Shown: in pieces, positions 9,835-21,160 of the stretch
Numbering within the stretch: the stretch's first letter is position 1
Layout of the letters: each line of letters begins with the position of its first letter
Source of the DNA: Microbacterium laevaniformans
GTDB lineage: Bacteria; Actinomycetota; Actinomycetes; Actinomycetales; Microbacteriaceae
Length of the DNA stretch: 64,000 nt
Direction of reading: 5' to 3'
NCBI RefSeq assembly: GCF_016907555.1
Contig: NZ_JAFBCE010000001.1
Coordinates: 1,550,001 to 1,614,000 of the forward strand
Made by a program: the position numbers and the translations under genes
The notes under the pieces: model-generated
What the model saw: only the letters and a program-made list of their open reading frames with translations
Databases searched by the model: none
What the model was told of the DNA's origin: nothing

Positions 9835-9912
9835 CGAGCCGCCACGTTCTCACCGAGCCGCCATGGTTTTGCGCGCTAAACCATAGCGGCTCGGAGGAAT
9901 CATGGCGGCCCG
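9835..9912. repeat. Four-arm palindromic element, copy A (78 bp)
   Basis: Four related 16-base arms are visible. CGAGCCGCCACGTTCT (9835) and CGAGCCGCCATGGTTT (9854) are direct, 19 bases apart. Two inverted arms end at 9893 and 9912, again 19 apart. The inner pair forms a 16-bp stem with one mismatch and an 8-base loop (9870-9877). The element lies between the convergent tetR and serA genes. The same arm sequence recurs inside ligD (56889-56966). It is unlike a simple terminator because each side carries two copies of the arm. Confidence 0.8.
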
Positions 9913-9954
9913 ACGACAGGATGCCGTGGCGCCCCGAAACCCCGCGCCGCGGGA

Positions 9955-11559
9955 TCAGGCCTCGACGATCTCCAGCTGACGGAAGAGGTCGGCGCCGATC
10001 GCCTGTCGCGTGTCGTCGAGGATCGCGTCCGGCACGGGCTGGTCGACCGTGAGCACCGAGAGAGCGCGACCCGAGGCGTCGGGCTGAGCGACGAACAGAC
10101 CGGCGATGTTGATCCCCGCCTCACCGAGCTTCTGCCCGTAGATCGCGACGATGCCCGGGCGGTCCGCATAGCGCATGAGGATGTGGTGCTTGTCGATCGG
10201 CACCTCGATCTCGTAGCCGTTGATGCCGACGATCTTCGGGACCATCCGCGTGCCGGCAAGCGTTCCCGCAACCTCGAGCACCGTTCCGTCCGACAGCGTG
10301 CCGCGCAGAATCGTGATGTTGCGATAGAGCGGGCTGTCGGCCTCGACGATGAGACGGGTCTCGATGCCGCGCTGCTCGGCGAACAACGGCGCGTTCACGT
10401 AGGACACGTTCTCGCTGACGATCTTCGTGAAGATGCCCTTCAGCGCCGCGAGGCGGTAGACGCTGACGTCGTAGGCGGCGAGCTCGCCGCGCACCTCGAT
10501 GTCCAGGCTCGTGAGGGCGCTGGTCGCAAGGCCGGAGAAGACCTGACCGAGCTGCTCGACGAGAGCGATGCCGGGACGCACGAACGGGTCGATGACTCCT
10601 CCGGCGACGTTGACCGCATCGGGCACGAGGTCGCCTTCGAGGGCGAGTTTGACCGATCGGGCGACGGAGATGCCGGCCTTCTCCTGCGCCTCGTCGGTGG
10701 AGGCGCCCAGGTGCGGGGTCACCACGACGTTCGGGAGCGACAGCAGCGGGAACGCGGTGCCGTCGGGCTTCGGGGGCTCGCTCGTGAACACGTCGAGTCC
10801 GGCGCCGGCGATCTCCCCCGTGGTCAACGCCGTGTAGAGCGCCTCCTCGTCGATGAGTCCACCGCGCGCGACGTTGACGACGTAGGCGGTGGGCTTCATG
10901 CGCACGAACTGCGCCGCGCCGATCATGCCGGTCGTCTCGGGCGTCTTGGGCATGTGGATCGTGATGAAGTCACTCTGTGCGAGCAGGTCATCGAGGCTCA
11001 GGAGCGTGACGCCGAGCTGCTGGGCGCGGGTCGGCGTGACATACGGGTCGTACGCCACGACGCTCACGCCGAATGCCTGCAGACGAGCGGCGATGAGGGC
11101 GCCGATGCGGCCGAGACCGATGATGCCGACGGTCTTCTCGAAGAGCTCTGTGCCCGTGAACGAGCTGCGCCTCCAGGCGCCGGCGGCCAGCGACGCGTGA
11201 GCGGCGGGGATGTGACGGGCAAGGCTCAGGATGTGCCCGATCGTCAGCTCGGCCGCCGAGATGATGTTGGAGGTCGGCGCGTTGACGACCATGACCCCCG
11301 CGGCCGTGGCGGCCTTGATGTCGACGTTGTCGAGTCCGACGCCGGCACGCGCGACGACCTTGAGTACAGGAGCCGCTGCGATCGCCTCGGCATCCACCTT
11401 CGTCGCCGATCGGATCAGGATGGCGTGGGCGTCGGCCAGAGCCGAAAGGAGCGCGGGACGGTCGGTGCCGTCGACCTGACGGACATCGAAGTCCGGCCCC
11501 AGGGCATCGATCGTGGCGGGTGAGAGTTCTTCGGCGATGAGGACGACAGGCTTGGACAC
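9955..11559 (-). CDS. serA: D-3-phosphoglycerate dehydrogenase
   Basis: First step of serine synthesis: NAD-dependent oxidation of 3-phosphoglycerate. The 534 residues match the long form. It has a substrate domain, a Rossmann NAD domain (GIIGLGRIGALIA; catalytic region VNVARGGLIDEEAL and TPHLGAST), an intervening ASB domain and a C-terminal ACT domain for serine feedback (about residues 460-534, HHILMRYADRPGIV). The GTG start at 11559 gives the expected SKPVVLIAEELS N-terminus. It is monocistronic in appearance. Confidence 0.97.
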   Translation of the reverse strand: MSKPVVLIAEELSPATIDALGPDFDVRQVDGTDRPALLSALADAHAILIRSATKVDAEAIAAAPVLKVVARAGVGLDNVDIKAATAAGVMVVNAPTSNIISAAELTIGHILSLARHIPAAHASLAAGAWRRSSFTGTELFEKTVGIIGLGRIGALIAARLQAFGVSVVAYDPYVTPTRAQQLGVTLLSLDDLLAQSDFITIHMPKTPETTGMIGAAQFVRMKPTAYVVNVARGGLIDEEALYTALTTGEIAGAGLDVFTSEPPKPDGTAFPLLSLPNVVVTPHLGASTDEAQEKAGISVARSVKLALEGDLVPDAVNVAGGVIDPFVRPGIALVEQLGQVFSGLATSALTSLDIEVRGELAAYDVSVYRLAALKGIFTKIVSENVSYVNAPLFAEQRGIETRLIVEADSPLYRNITILRGTLSDGTVLEVAGTLAGTRMVPKIVGINGYEIEVPIDKHHILMRYADRPGIVAIYGQKLGEAGINIAGLFVAQPDASGRALSVLTVDQPVPDAILDDTRQAIGADLFRQLEIVEA

Positions 11560-11663
11560 AGCGGCAGGACCTTTGCGCAGGATCGGAGCGGGTGGAAGGA
11601 TGCCAGCCTACCGGTCAGACCCCCCTGCCCCCGACCGTATGACGGCCGGGCAAAAGCGTGGGA

Positions 11664-12017
11664 TCAGCCGAGCATCGACGAGCCGGAGGGCCCCACGGTG
11701 TACGTCAGGATGTTCAGCCAGAACACCGCCACGACACACAGACCGGTGATGAGGACGAGGGCGAACTCCCACCACGTCCGCCGCCAGCCGACGGCGAAGG
11801 CGACGCCGAACGCGATCAGCGGGAAGACGACCGACAGCAGCAGCACGAACCAGCCGTAGGCGTTCAGCGGCTGAGCACCCGATGCGGCCTGCGAGAGGAA
11901 GCCGACGGCGTTCCACACGAAGTACGCGTAGAACAGCCCGAACACGACGGAGATGGCGACGATCAGCCAGGTGGGCAGGGCACGCGTGCGGGAGGGCGTG
12001 GGGGCGCTCGTGGTCAT
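11664..12017 (-). CDS. Small membrane protein of unknown function
   Basis: A 117-residue protein with three strongly hydrophobic segments (about residues 17-40, 50-75 and 80-105), so it is probably an inner-membrane protein. No family was recognised. Its ATG (12017) overlaps the stop of the next upstream gene as ATGA, so the two are translationally coupled. It is the last gene of a cutC-led trio. Confidence 0.75.
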   Translation of the reverse strand: MTTSAPTPSRTRALPTWLIVAISVVFGLFYAYFVWNAVGFLSQAASGAQPLNAYGWFVLLLSVVFPLIAFGVAFAVGWRRTWWEFALVLITGLCVVAVFWLNILTYTVGPSGSSMLG

Positions 12018-12529
12018 CGTCCCACCGCCCCGACGAGGATGAAGGGCCACGGTACGAGCAGGGCGAGACCGCCGACCAGCAGCAGCACGCGCACCCAGGC
12101 CTTCGCGGCGCGGGTGAGGACGAACACCGTGAGGAACCACACCGGCGCCGCCGCGACGGCGAGCCACAGGGCGGCCGCGTACCCGACCGGGCTGACGAGG
12201 AACTCCGCCGTGCCCTGCAGACGCAACCCGCCGATGATCCAGCCGATGGTGAACAGCAGGTAAGCGCCGGCGAGGATGCCGAGGGTCACGAGCATCGCGT
12301 TCGACATCTGGGTCGGCGCGTCGGGCATCGTGACGGTGCCGTCCGCGTCGATGTGGCCGACGGTGGTGCTGCCCTTGCCGACGGCCGTGAATCCGTCGGG
12401 AAGCGCGGCCAGCTCGGGCGCGGCCGTCGGGGCGGTCACCGGCTCGGCGGCGGGTCGGTGGCCCACCTCGAGAGTCGGGTCATCGTCGCCGTCCCAGCTC
12501 AGGGCGTCGTCATCACGTGGCGTGCTCAC
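12014..12529 (-). CDS. Conserved hypothetical membrane protein with acidic N-terminus
   Basis: A 171-residue protein. An acidic, Asp-rich N-terminus (ALSWDGDDDPTLE) and an Ala/Pro linker, predicted soluble, precede three hydrophobic segments in the C-terminal half. The GTG start at 12529 overlaps the cutC stop as GTGA, and the next gene overlaps in turn. I recognise the layout as typical of uncharacterised Microbacteriaceae proteins but can give no function. Confidence 0.72.
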   Translation of the reverse strand: MSTPRDDDALSWDGDDDPTLEVGHRPAAEPVTAPTAAPELAALPDGFTAVGKGSTTVGHIDADGTVTMPDAPTQMSNAMLVTLGILAGAYLLFTIGWIIGGLRLQGTAEFLVSPVGYAAALWLAVAAAPVWFLTVFVLTRAAKAWVRVLLLVGGLALLVPWPFILVGAVGR

Positions 12530-13251
12530 TCCGAAAGCGTACTGCGGACGGCGGCCGCTGCCGCCGCCACCACGACCGGGTCGGTGACGTCGTGGCCGCC
12601 CGCTCCTCCCCCGGGCCCCGAGGGCGCGTCGAGACCGGTGACGGCGCGGGCGGACAGATGCACGGCGTCGACGCCCACGGCGACGATGCGCGCGATGTCG
12701 CCGACGCGGATGCCGCCGCCGGCCATGATCTCGATACCGGTGTCCGCCGCGACCAGGAGTCGCAGCATATCCGTGCCGTCGACGGAGCGGGCGGCGCCGC
12801 CCGAGGTCAGCACGCGATCGACGCCGATCGCGGCGAGCTCGTCGAAGACGGCGAGCGGTGAGGGGGCCGCGTCGATCGCGCGGTGGAACACGAGCGTGCC
12901 GTCGCCGGCGGCATCCCTCCACCTCCGCAGCGCCGCCGCGTCGAGGTGCCCGTCGCGAGTCAGTGCGCCGACGACGACACCCGCCGCCCCGGCGACCCTC
13001 ACCGCGTGGATGTCGGCGGCGACGAGGGCGATCTCGTCGTCGTCGTAGACGAATCCTCCCGCGCGGGGACGCACGAGGACGTTCACGCGTTCCCCGCCGA
13101 CAGCGGCGACCGTCATCTCCACCAGCGCGATCGACGGCGTGAGCCCACCGACAGCCAGCGCCTGGCAGAGCTCGAGCCGGTCCGCTCCTGCGTCGATGGC
13201 GGCGCGGGCGCCCGCGGCGTCCTGAACGGCGACCTCCAGCGCGACGATCAT
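12526..13251 (-). CDS. cutC: CutC family protein (copper homeostasis-type TIM barrel)
   Basis: A 241-residue protein with the CutC signature: LEVAVQDAAGARAAIDAGADRLELCQ at the N-terminus, GGLTPS, VLVRPRAGGFVYDD, and TSGGAA near residue 150. CutC was linked to copper tolerance in E. coli, but the family's biochemical role is still debated. It starts at ATG 13251 and overlaps the next gene by four bases. No copper exporter or chaperone is nearby. Confidence 0.92.
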   Translation of the reverse strand: MIVALEVAVQDAAGARAAIDAGADRLELCQALAVGGLTPSIALVEMTVAAVGGERVNVLVRPRAGGFVYDDDEIALVAADIHAVRVAGAAGVVVGALTRDGHLDAAALRRWRDAAGDGTLVFHRAIDAAPSPLAVFDELAAIGVDRVLTSGGAARSVDGTDMLRLLVAADTGIEIMAGGGIRVGDIARIVAVGVDAVHLSARAVTGLDAPSGPGGGAGGHDVTDPVVVAAAAAAVRSTLSE

Positions 13252-13267
13252 GCCGTCACGTTAGCAA

Positions 13268-13317
13268 GCGAAAGGCCCGGCCCCCTTGTGTGGGGGCCGG
13301 GCCGGTATGGCTTTCGC
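13268..13317 (-). terminator. Strong two-tier hairpin downstream of ilvC
   Basis: A perfect 12-bp GC stem (13274-13285 with 13292-13303, loop TTGTGT) is flanked by outer arms GCGAAAG and CTTTCGC (13268-13274 and 13311-13317). It lies 40-90 bases past the ilvC stop and just upstream of cutC, as expected for the ilvBNC terminator. No clear T-run is seen, as is usual in high-GC actinobacteria. Confidence 0.75.
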
Positions 13318-13354
13318 AAGCCTGCTCGGCGGGTGTGCCGAGGTCTGGACGAGG

Positions 13355-14410
<1,056 letters not shown>

Positions 14411-14451
14411 TCATTGAGCGGGCGCAGCGAGTCGAGGCGCCCGTGAGGGGG

Positions 14452-14961
14452 TCAGCCGCGCAGGACGCGTTCGGTGATGGACTTGCCGCCGCGGCCGATG
14501 GCCAACAGGCCCGACTGGGCGAGCTCCTTGATGCCGAACGGCTCGAGAGCGCGAAGGATGGCGTCGATCTTGCCGCGATCACCCGTGACCTCGACGACGA
14601 GGGCGTCCGTCGCATAGTCGACCACGGACGCACGGAAGAGGTTCACGACCTCGATCACGTTGGAGCGCGTCTGGTTGTCGGCGCGCACCTTGATCAGCAT
14701 GTGTTCGCGCTGTACGGACGCCGCTGGCTCCAGTTCGACGATCTTGATCACGTTGATCAGCTTGTTCAGCTGCTTGGTCACCTGCTCGAGCGGCAGCTCC
14801 TCGACGTCGACGACGACCGTGATGCGCGACAGGCCGGGCACCTCGGTGACGCCCACCGCGAGCGACTCGATGTTGAAGCCGCGGCGAGCGAACAGGCCGG
14901 CCACCCGGGTCAGCAGACCCGGTTTGTTCTCGACCAGAAGACTCAGGACATGACGGCTCAT
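14452..14961 (-). CDS. ilvN: Acetolactate synthase small (regulatory) subunit
   Basis: A 169-residue regulatory subunit. The N-terminal ACT domain (HVLSLLVENKPGLLTRVAGLF, residues 4-24) binds the feedback inhibitor valine and activates the large subunit. A second ACT-like domain follows. Only one base separates its ATG (14961) from the ilvB stop, so the subunits are made in a coupled way. Confidence 0.97.
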   Translation of the reverse strand: MSRHVLSLLVENKPGLLTRVAGLFARRGFNIESLAVGVTEVPGLSRITVVVDVEELPLEQVTKQLNKLINVIKIVELEPAASVQREHMLIKVRADNQTRSNVIEVVNLFRASVVDYATDALVVEVTGDRGKIDAILRALEPFGIKELAQSGLLAIGRGGKSITERVLRG

Positions 14962-14962
14962 C

Positions 14963-16762
14963 TCAGTCCTCCCCGTCGAAGCTGGGCGCATGATCGCGGG
15001 CGTACTGGACGAAGCTGTTGCTCACACCCTGCGGCACCATCGGCCACACCATCGCGTCGGCCGACACGACGAAGTCGATGACGACGGGCCGGTCGTTCGT
15101 CTCCAGTGCCAGCGTGATGGCGGCATCCACCTCTTCGATCTTCTCGACGCGGATGCCGAGGCAGCCGTAGGCGTCGGCGAGCTTCACGAAGTCGGGCACG
15201 CGTACCGTGCCGTGACCGGTGTTGAGATCGGTGTTGGAGTGACGGCCCGCGAAGAACAGCGTCTGCCACTGGCGCACCATGCCGAGACTCGAGTTGTTGA
15301 TGATCGCGACCTTGATCGGGATGTCGTTCAGGACGCAGGTGGCCAGTTCCTGATTCGTCATCTGGAAGCAGCCGTCGCCGTCGATGGCCCACACGACACG
15401 GTCGGGCTCGGCGACCTTCGCGCCCATGGCGGCCGGCACCGAGTAGCCCATCGTTCCGGCTCCACCGGAGTTGAGCCACGCGTTGGGCCGCTCGTAGCTG
15501 ATGAACTGCGCGGCCCACATCTGGTGCTGGCCGACGCCCGCCGCGTAGACGGCCTCGGGTCCGGTGAGCTCGCCGATGCGCTTGATGACGTACTGCGGCG
15601 CGAGCAGGCCGTCCTCGGGCTCGGCGTAACCCAGCGGGAACTCGGTGACCAGACCGTCGAGGTAGGCCCACCACTCCTCGATGTCGGGCGTGTGGTCGAC
15701 GCGGGCGCTCTGGAACGCGGCATCCAGGTCGACGAGCACCTCCTTCAGATCCCCCACGATCGGCACGTCGGCCGTGCGGATCTTCGAGATCTCCGCCGGA
15801 TCGATGTCGACGTGCACGACCTGCGCGTTCGGCGCGAACTCGTCGGCCTTTCCGGTCACGCGGTCGTCGAAGCGGGCACCCAGCGCGACGATGAGATCGG
15901 ACTCCTGCAGCGCGAGCACCGCCGGGACCGTGCCGTGCATCCCGGGCATGCCGAGGTTCTGCGGGTGCGAGTCGGGGAACGCCCCGCGCGCCATGAGCGT
16001 CGTCACGACGGGGGCGCCGGTCGCTTCGGCGAACACGCGCAGCTCCGCCGCCGCACGGGCGCGGATGACGCCGCCACCGACGTACAGCACGGGCTTCTTC
16101 GCATGCGCGATCAGCTGCGCCGCCGCCTGGATCTGCTTGCCGTGCGCCTTCGTGACCGGGCGGTAGCCGGGCAGCTCGATCTTCGGGGGCCACACGAACG
16201 GTGCCGAGGCCTGCTGCGCATCCTTCGTGATGTCGACCAGGACGGGACCGGGGCGCCCCGTGGAGGCGATCTCGAACGCCGCAGCGATCGCGCCGGGGAT
16301 CTCCTCGGCGGTCTTGACCAGGAACGAGTGCTTGGTGATCGGCATCGTGATGCCGACGATGTCCGCCTCCTGGAAGGCGTCGGTGCCCATGAGGTGGCTG
16401 AACACCTGGCCCGTGATGCAGACGAGGGGCACCGAGTCCATGTAGGCATCGGCGATGGCGGTGACGAGGTTGGTCGCGCCGGGACCGGACGTCGCGATCG
16501 CGACGCCGGTGCGTCCGGATGCGGCGGCGTACCCTTCGGCCGCGTGACCGGCGCCCTGCTCGTGGCGGACGAGGATGTGGCGTACCGCCTCATCGTCCAT
16601 CAGGGGGTCGTAGACCGGCATGATGGCGCCGCCGGGCAGGCCGAAGACGTCCGTGACCCCGAGCATGTCGAGGGATCGGACGACGGCCTGGGCTCCGGTC
16701 ATCACCGGAGCAGCAGCTCCGCGGGCGGGTGGTCGCGGCACGGCCGCGGTGTCGAGAGACAT
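14963..16762 (-). CDS. ilvB: Acetolactate synthase large subunit
   Basis: A ThDP-, Mg- and FAD-dependent enzyme making acetolactate and acetohydroxybutyrate. The 599 residues contain the ThDP glutamate region ([16 protein letters not shown]), a central FAD-associated domain, and the C-terminal ThDP motif [15 protein letters not shown] running to [12 protein letters not shown]. It starts at ATG 16762, 60 bases after the ilvD stop on the same strand. Read-through from ilvD is possible. The short leader has no room for a T-box or a classical leader-peptide attenuator. Confidence 0.97.
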   Translation of the reverse strand: MSLDTAAVPRPPARGAAAPVMTGAQAVVRSLDMLGVTDVFGLPGGAIMPVYDPLMDDEAVRHILVRHEQGAGHAAEGYAAASGRTGVAIATSGPGATNLVTAIADAYMDSVPLVCITGQVFSHLMGTDAFQEADIVGITMPITKHSFLVKTAEEIPGAIAAAFEIASTGRPGPVLVDITKDAQQASAPFVWPPKIELPGYRPVTKAHGKQIQAAAQLIAHAKKPVLYVGGGVIRARAAAELRVFAEATGAPVVTTLMARGAFPDSHPQNLGMPGMHGTVPAVLALQESDLIVALGARFDDRVTGKADEFAPNAQVVHVDIDPAEISKIRTADVPIVGDLKEVLVDLDAAFQSARVDHTPDIEEWWAYLDGLVTEFPLGYAEPEDGLLAPQYVIKRIGELTGPEAVYAAGVGQHQMWAAQFISYERPNAWLNSGGAGTMGYSVPAAMGAKVAEPDRVVWAIDGDGCFQMTNQELATCVLNDIPIKVAIINNSSLGMVRQWQTLFFAGRHSNTDLNTGHGTVRVPDFVKLADAYGCLGIRVEKIEEVDAAITLALETNDRPVVIDFVVSADAMVWPMVPQGVSNSFVQYARDHAPSFDGED

Positions 16763-16822
16763 AGTGGTACCTCGGGTGTCAGATGCGTGTGAGGACGGCT
16801 TCCCGCCCTGGGTGTCACGGCC

Positions 16823-18529
16823 TCAGCCGGTCGTCGCGCCCTCCGCTGCGGAGCGCACGAGTTTCGAGTACTTGGCCAGAACGCCACGGGTGTAGCGCGG
16901 TGGAAGCGGCTCCCAGCCGGCACGGCGGGAGTTCAGCTCTGCGTCGTCGACGAGTAGGTCGAGAGTGCGAGCCGCGATATCGACCCGTATCAGATCACCA
17001 TCGCGCACGAAGGCGATAGGACCTGCGTCCACCGCTTCGGGTGCTATGTGGCCGATGCACAGGCCGGTTGTGCCGCCTGAGAATCTGCCGTCCGTCAACA
17101 GTAGTACATCTTTTCCGAGCCCCGCGCCCTTGATGGCCGCCGTGATGGCGAGCATCTCGCGCATGCCGGGGCCGCCCTTCGGCCCCTCGTAGCGGATGAC
17201 GATCACGCTGCCCGCGGCGATCTCGCCCGCCTCCAGGGCGTCCATCGCCGCGCGCTCCCGCTCGAACACCCGCGCGGGCCCCTCGAACACCGACGCATCG
17301 AAGCCCGCGGTCTTGACGACGGCGCCCTCGGGAGCCAGTGAGCCGTGGAGGATCGTGATGCCGCCCGTCGCGTGGATCGGGTCATCGAAGGTGTGGATGA
17401 CGGTGCCGTCGATCGGGTCGGGATCGAGCTCTGCGAGGTTCTCGGCGAGGGTCTTCCCCGTCACCGTGAGAGCGTCGCCGTGCAGCAGTCCCTCGTCGAG
17501 CATGGCCTTCATGATGACGGGGATGCCGCCGTGACGGTCGACGTCGTTCATCACGTACTTACCGAACGGCTTCATATCCGCCACGTGCGGTACCTTGTCA
17601 CCGATGCGGTTGAAGTCGTGCAGGCTCAGCTCGACATCGGCTTCGCGGGCGATGGCGAGCAGGTGCAGCACGACGTTGGTCGAGCCGCCGAGGGCCATGG
17701 CCAGGGCGATGGCGTTCTCGAACGCCTCTTTCGTGAGGATGTCGCGCGTCGTGATGCCCTGGCGCAGCAGGTTCACCACCGCCTCCCCCGAGCGGTGGGC
17801 GTAGTAGTCGCGGCGACGGTCCGCCGACGGCGGCGCGGCGGAGCCGGGAAGGCTCAACCCCAGCGCTTCGGCGACGGAGGCCATCGTGTTCGCGGTGTAC
17901 ATGCCGCCGCACGCGCCCTCGCCGGGCGCGATCGCGCACTCGATGCGCTTGAGGTCGGCCTCGCTCATCTTCCCTGCGAGGCACGCGCCGACTGCTTCGA
18001 ACGAGTCGATGATCGTGACGTCCTTCTCGGTGCCGTCCGACAGCTTCACCCACCCCGGCGCGATGGATCCCGCGTAGAGGAACACGCTCGACAGATCGAG
18101 GCGGGCAGAGGCCATGAGCATGCCCGGAATCGACTTGTCGCATCCGGCGAGCAGCACGGTGCCGTCGAGCCGCTCGGCCATGACCACGGTCTCCACCGAG
18201 TCGGCGATGACTTCACGGGACACGAGCGAGAAGTGCATGCCCTCGTGACCCATGGAGATGCCGTCCGACACGGAGATCGTGCCGAACTGCAGGGGGTACC
18301 CGCCGCCGGCGTGCACGCCCTCCTTCGCGCCCTGCGCGAGCCTGTCCAGGCTCAGGTTGCACGGCGTGATCTCGTTCCAGCTGGACGCGATGCCGATCTG
18401 GGGCTTGTCCCAGTCCTCGTCGCCCATGCCGACGGCGCGCAGCATGCCGCGGGAGGTCGTCGCCTCGATGCCGTCCGTGACGACACGACTGCGGGGCTTG
18501 ATGTCGATGGAGGGATCGCTGTCCGGCAT
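16823..18529 (-). CDS. ilvD: Dihydroxy-acid dehydratase
   Basis: Third step of branched-chain amino acid synthesis; an Fe-S dehydratase. The 568 residues contain the cluster cysteines in [15 protein letters not shown] and [14 protein letters not shown], plus the C-terminal [21 protein letters not shown] segment. The start is ATG 18529. otsB ends 10 bases upstream, so ilvD may be co-transcribed with the trehalose genes. Confidence 0.97.
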   Translation of the reverse strand: MPDSDPSIDIKPRSRVVTDGIEATTSRGMLRAVGMGDEDWDKPQIGIASSWNEITPCNLSLDRLAQGAKEGVHAGGGYPLQFGTISVSDGISMGHEGMHFSLVSREVIADSVETVVMAERLDGTVLLAGCDKSIPGMLMASARLDLSSVFLYAGSIAPGWVKLSDGTEKDVTIIDSFEAVGACLAGKMSEADLKRIECAIAPGEGACGGMYTANTMASVAEALGLSLPGSAAPPSADRRRDYYAHRSGEAVVNLLRQGITTRDILTKEAFENAIALAMALGGSTNVVLHLLAIAREADVELSLHDFNRIGDKVPHVADMKPFGKYVMNDVDRHGGIPVIMKAMLDEGLLHGDALTVTGKTLAENLAELDPDPIDGTVIHTFDDPIHATGGITILHGSLAPEGAVVKTAGFDASVFEGPARVFERERAAMDALEAGEIAAGSVIVIRYEGPKGGPGMREMLAITAAIKGAGLGKDVLLLTDGRFSGGTTGLCIGHIAPEAVDAGPIAFVRDGDLIRVDIAARTLDLLVDDAELNSRRAGWEPLPPRYTRGVLAKYSKLVRSAAEGATTG

Positions 18530-18538
18530 CCTCGAAGT

Positions 18539-19315
18539 CTATTCCCGCAGGATGTCCCGTTCGCGCGCCAGACGTGTCAACAGCGCCGCCAGTTCGGGGA
18601 TGCCGGTGACACGAACAGTCGCCGCGGTCTCACCCGGGCCGACCCGCACACCCACGTCACCCGGCTGGAGACTGCGCAAGGCATCCTCATCGGTCACGTC
18701 GTCGCCGGCGAACAGCACCGCGTTCGCACCGGTCTGCGCGCGCAGCCGCGCGACCGCGCCGTCCTTGCCCTCGGCGCGGAAGGCGTACTCGAGGATGTCG
18801 TGGCCGTCACGACGACGCCAGTCGGAAGCCTCCGCGGCCATGAGCGCCGCGATCTTCTCCTGTACGCCGCGCGCGACGGCGGCATCCGACACGAGGCGCG
18901 TGTGCAGCGCGAAGCCGAACTCCTTCGGCTCGACCCAGGCACGGTCGGCGTCGGCGGCGATGGCCTCGGCACGCGCGCGCAGGTCGTCGCGCCGCGTGAG
19001 CAGCAGAGGGTCCACGGGAGCAGGCGCCTCCCCCGGAGGCGGCCACTGCTCCGCGCCGTGCGAGCCGGCCAGAAGCAGCGGCGAGTCGTCGTCGTACTCG
19101 GCGATCACCCGCAGATCGCGCAGCGTCCGTCCCGAGACCAAGGCGACCGTCGTCCCCGGCGCCTGTGCGAGCGCCTCGACCGCTGCCCGCGCATCCTGGC
19201 TCATGCGCGCCGCCATCGGCTCGTCGACCAGGGGCGCGAGAGTGCCGTCGAAATCGAGTGCGACGAGCAACCGCGGAACACGCGCCAGGGCGGAGATGGG
19301 CTCCCAGGCGCTCAC
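18539..19315 (-). CDS. otsB: Trehalose-6-phosphate phosphatase
   Basis: Dephosphorylates trehalose-6-phosphate to trehalose. A 258-residue HAD-superfamily enzyme with motif [15 protein letters not shown] (nucleophile Asp near residue 18), motif II SGR and the C-terminal [12 protein letters not shown] metal-binding motif. Its start overlaps the otsA stop by four bases, the usual coupled otsAB pair for the osmoprotectant and stress sugar trehalose. Confidence 0.96.
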   Translation of the reverse strand: MSAWEPISALARVPRLLVALDFDGTLAPLVDEPMAARMSQDARAAVEALAQAPGTTVALVSGRTLRDLRVIAEYDDDSPLLLAGSHGAEQWPPPGEAPAPVDPLLLTRRDDLRARAEAIAADADRAWVEPKEFGFALHTRLVSDAAVARGVQEKIAALMAAEASDWRRRDGHDILEYAFRAEGKDGAVARLRAQTGANAVLFAGDDVTDEDALRSLQPGDVGVRVGPGETAATVRVTGIPELAALLTRLARERDILRE

Positions 19316-20733
19316 GCGTCCTGCTTCCGGACGGCGTCGAGGTCGGCCAGGAAGCGTCGTGACCAGTCGGCGACGTCGTGGTCGCGCACGCGCCGGCGCA
19401 GGCCCCGCATCCGGCGGGCCTGCTCGGCGGGCTGCATCTCGACCGCCGCCATGATCGCGTCCTTGAGTCCGTCGATGTCGTGGGGGTTGACCTTCACGGC
19501 TTGCGAGAGCTCGTCGGCGGCGCCGGTGAACTCGCTGAGCACGAGCACCCCGCGACTGTCGATGCGACTGGCGACATACTCCTTCGCGACGAGGTTCATG
19601 CCGTCGCGAAGCGCCGTGACGAGCATCACGTCGGCCGCGAGATACAGGGCGACCATCTCCTCGCGCGGGTACGAGTGATGCAGATACCTGATCGCGGTGT
19701 GGCCGACGGTGTCGTGGTCGCCGTTGATGCGTCCCACGGTGAGCTCGATCTCGTCGCGCAGCTGCATGTATGCGGCGACGCGCTCGCGACTGGGGCTCGC
19801 GACCTGGACGAGCGTGACGTCCTCGACGTCCAGGCGGCCCTCCTCGAGGAGCTCGCCGTAGGCCTTGAGCCGGTGGCCGATGCCCTTCGTGTAGTCGAGG
19901 CGATCGACGCCGAAGATCACGGTCCGCGGGTCGCCGAGGCTCGCACGGATCTCCTTCGCTCGCGCCTGGACCTCGGGGCGCCGGGCGATCTCGTCGTAGA
20001 GCTGCGTGTCGATCGAGATCGGGTACGCCTTCGCCACGGCCGTGCGCACGGAACCATCATCCGCGACCACGCGGATCGCGCCCGACTTCGTCTCGAACCC
20101 GAACTGGCGCCGTACCGCGTTCGTGAAGTTGCCGGCATCCTGCACCCGCTGGAAGCCGATGACGTCGGCTCCGACCAGACCGGCCAGCACGTGCTTGCGC
20201 CACGGCAGCTGCGCGAACAGACCGTATGCCGGGAAGGGAATGTGGCGGAAGTAGCCGATCACCACATCCGGTCGCAGCGCCCGCAGCAGCCGCGGGACGA
20301 GCTGCAGCTGATAGTCCTGAACCCAGACGACGGCGCCAGGAGCAGCGACGGATGCCGCGGCGGCGGCGAACCGCTCGTTGACGCGGACATACGCCTCCCA
20401 CCACTCGCGGTGGTAGGCGGGCGGCGAGATGACGTCGTGATAGAGCGGCCAGATGGTGTCGTTGGAGAAGCCCTCGTAATAGAGCTCGACGTCCTCGTCG
20501 GTGAGCGTCACCGGGACGAGCTCCATACCGTCGAGCTCGAACGGCTCGAGCTCCAGCCCCGCGGTCCCGGGCCAGCCGACCCACGCGCCCCCGGTCTGCT
20601 GGAGCACCGGCTCGAGCGCGGCGACGAGACCTCCGGGTGAGCGACGCCACCCGCCCTCGACGCTGGGGTCGTGGTCGACGGGCAAACGGTTGGACACGAC
20701 GATCATGTCGGCTTTTGACTTCGGGTCGCTCAC
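19312..20733 (-). CDS. otsA: Trehalose-6-phosphate synthase
   Basis: A GT20 glycosyltransferase joining UDP- or ADP-glucose to glucose-6-phosphate. The 473 residues begin at GTG 20733, preceded by an AGAGGAG ribosome binding site. Family hallmarks are [44 protein letters not shown] (near residue 270), and the C-terminal [12 protein letters not shown] and [11 protein letters not shown]. It is first of the otsA-otsB unit. Confidence 0.97.
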   Translation of the reverse strand: MSDPKSKADMIVVSNRLPVDHDPSVEGGWRRSPGGLVAALEPVLQQTGGAWVGWPGTAGLELEPFELDGMELVPVTLTDEDVELYYEGFSNDTIWPLYHDVISPPAYHREWWEAYVRVNERFAAAAASVAAPGAVVWVQDYQLQLVPRLLRALRPDVVIGYFRHIPFPAYGLFAQLPWRKHVLAGLVGADVIGFQRVQDAGNFTNAVRRQFGFETKSGAIRVVADDGSVRTAVAKAYPISIDTQLYDEIARRPEVQARAKEIRASLGDPRTVIFGVDRLDYTKGIGHRLKAYGELLEEGRLDVEDVTLVQVASPSRERVAAYMQLRDEIELTVGRINGDHDTVGHTAIRYLHHSYPREEMVALYLAADVMLVTALRDGMNLVAKEYVASRIDSRGVLVLSEFTGAADELSQAVKVNPHDIDGLKDAIMAAVEMQPAEQARRMRGLRRRVRDHDVADWSRRFLADLDAVRKQDA

Positions 20734-20776
20734 GCGGCTCCTCTCGGCAGGCGTTCTTCCAGGCTAACGTGGTCCC

Positions 20777-21031
20777 ATGCGCAAGTACCTGTTCGGGACC
20801 GGGATCATCTCCGCCGTGACCAGCGGCCTCGCACTGCTGCGGGGACTGCGCGGCGATGTGCCGTTCACCTGGCGTCAGGCGCTCGCCTGGTTGAGCTGGG
20901 GCATCACGCTCGCACTGTCGATCGGCACGATCGTCGACACGTACCGCGCCTCGCGCGGGCGCGTCGTCTCGACCGACTCCCCCATCAGTGGGAGCGAACA
21001 GAAGCTGCTGGCGACGCGCCTTCGGCGCTGA
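20777..21031 (+). CDS. Small membrane protein of unknown function
   Basis: An 84-residue protein starting at ATG 20777, divergent from otsA. It has one or two hydrophobic segments (about residues 5-20 and 35-55) and a basic C-terminus. A hairpin terminator follows directly. No family was recognised. Confidence 0.65.
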   Translation: MRKYLFGTGIISAVTSGLALLRGLRGDVPFTWRQALAWLSWGITLALSIGTIVDTYRASRGRVVSTDSPISGSEQKLLATRLRR

Positions 21032-21043
21032 GCACCGAGAGCC

Positions 21044-21072
21044 ACGACGAGATCAGAGCCCGATCTCGTCGT
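21044..21072 (+). terminator. Hairpin terminator after the small membrane gene
   Basis: A perfect 11-bp stem ACGACGAGATC / GATCTCGTCGT with a 7-base loop (21055-21061) begins 12 bases past the stop codon. The sequence is symmetric, so it could also serve the minus-strand MFS pseudogene. Confidence 0.7.
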
Positions 21073-21160
21073 GCACGAAGCCGGTGTCGGTCGCGACCCG
21101 GTCGCGCGCCGGCTGACGGGTCGCGCGGACGTCTCGACGGACCGTGCACTGGCGGAGACG

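Noticed and set aside
14990..16792. A 600-codon open frame opposite ilvB
   Set aside because: The antisense product has no recognisable family and mirrors the codon periodicity of ilvB.
16763..16822. T-box or leader-peptide attenuator before ilvB
   Set aside because: Only 60 bases separate ilvD and ilvB, with no run of branched-chain codons, no T-box sequence and no terminator hairpin.
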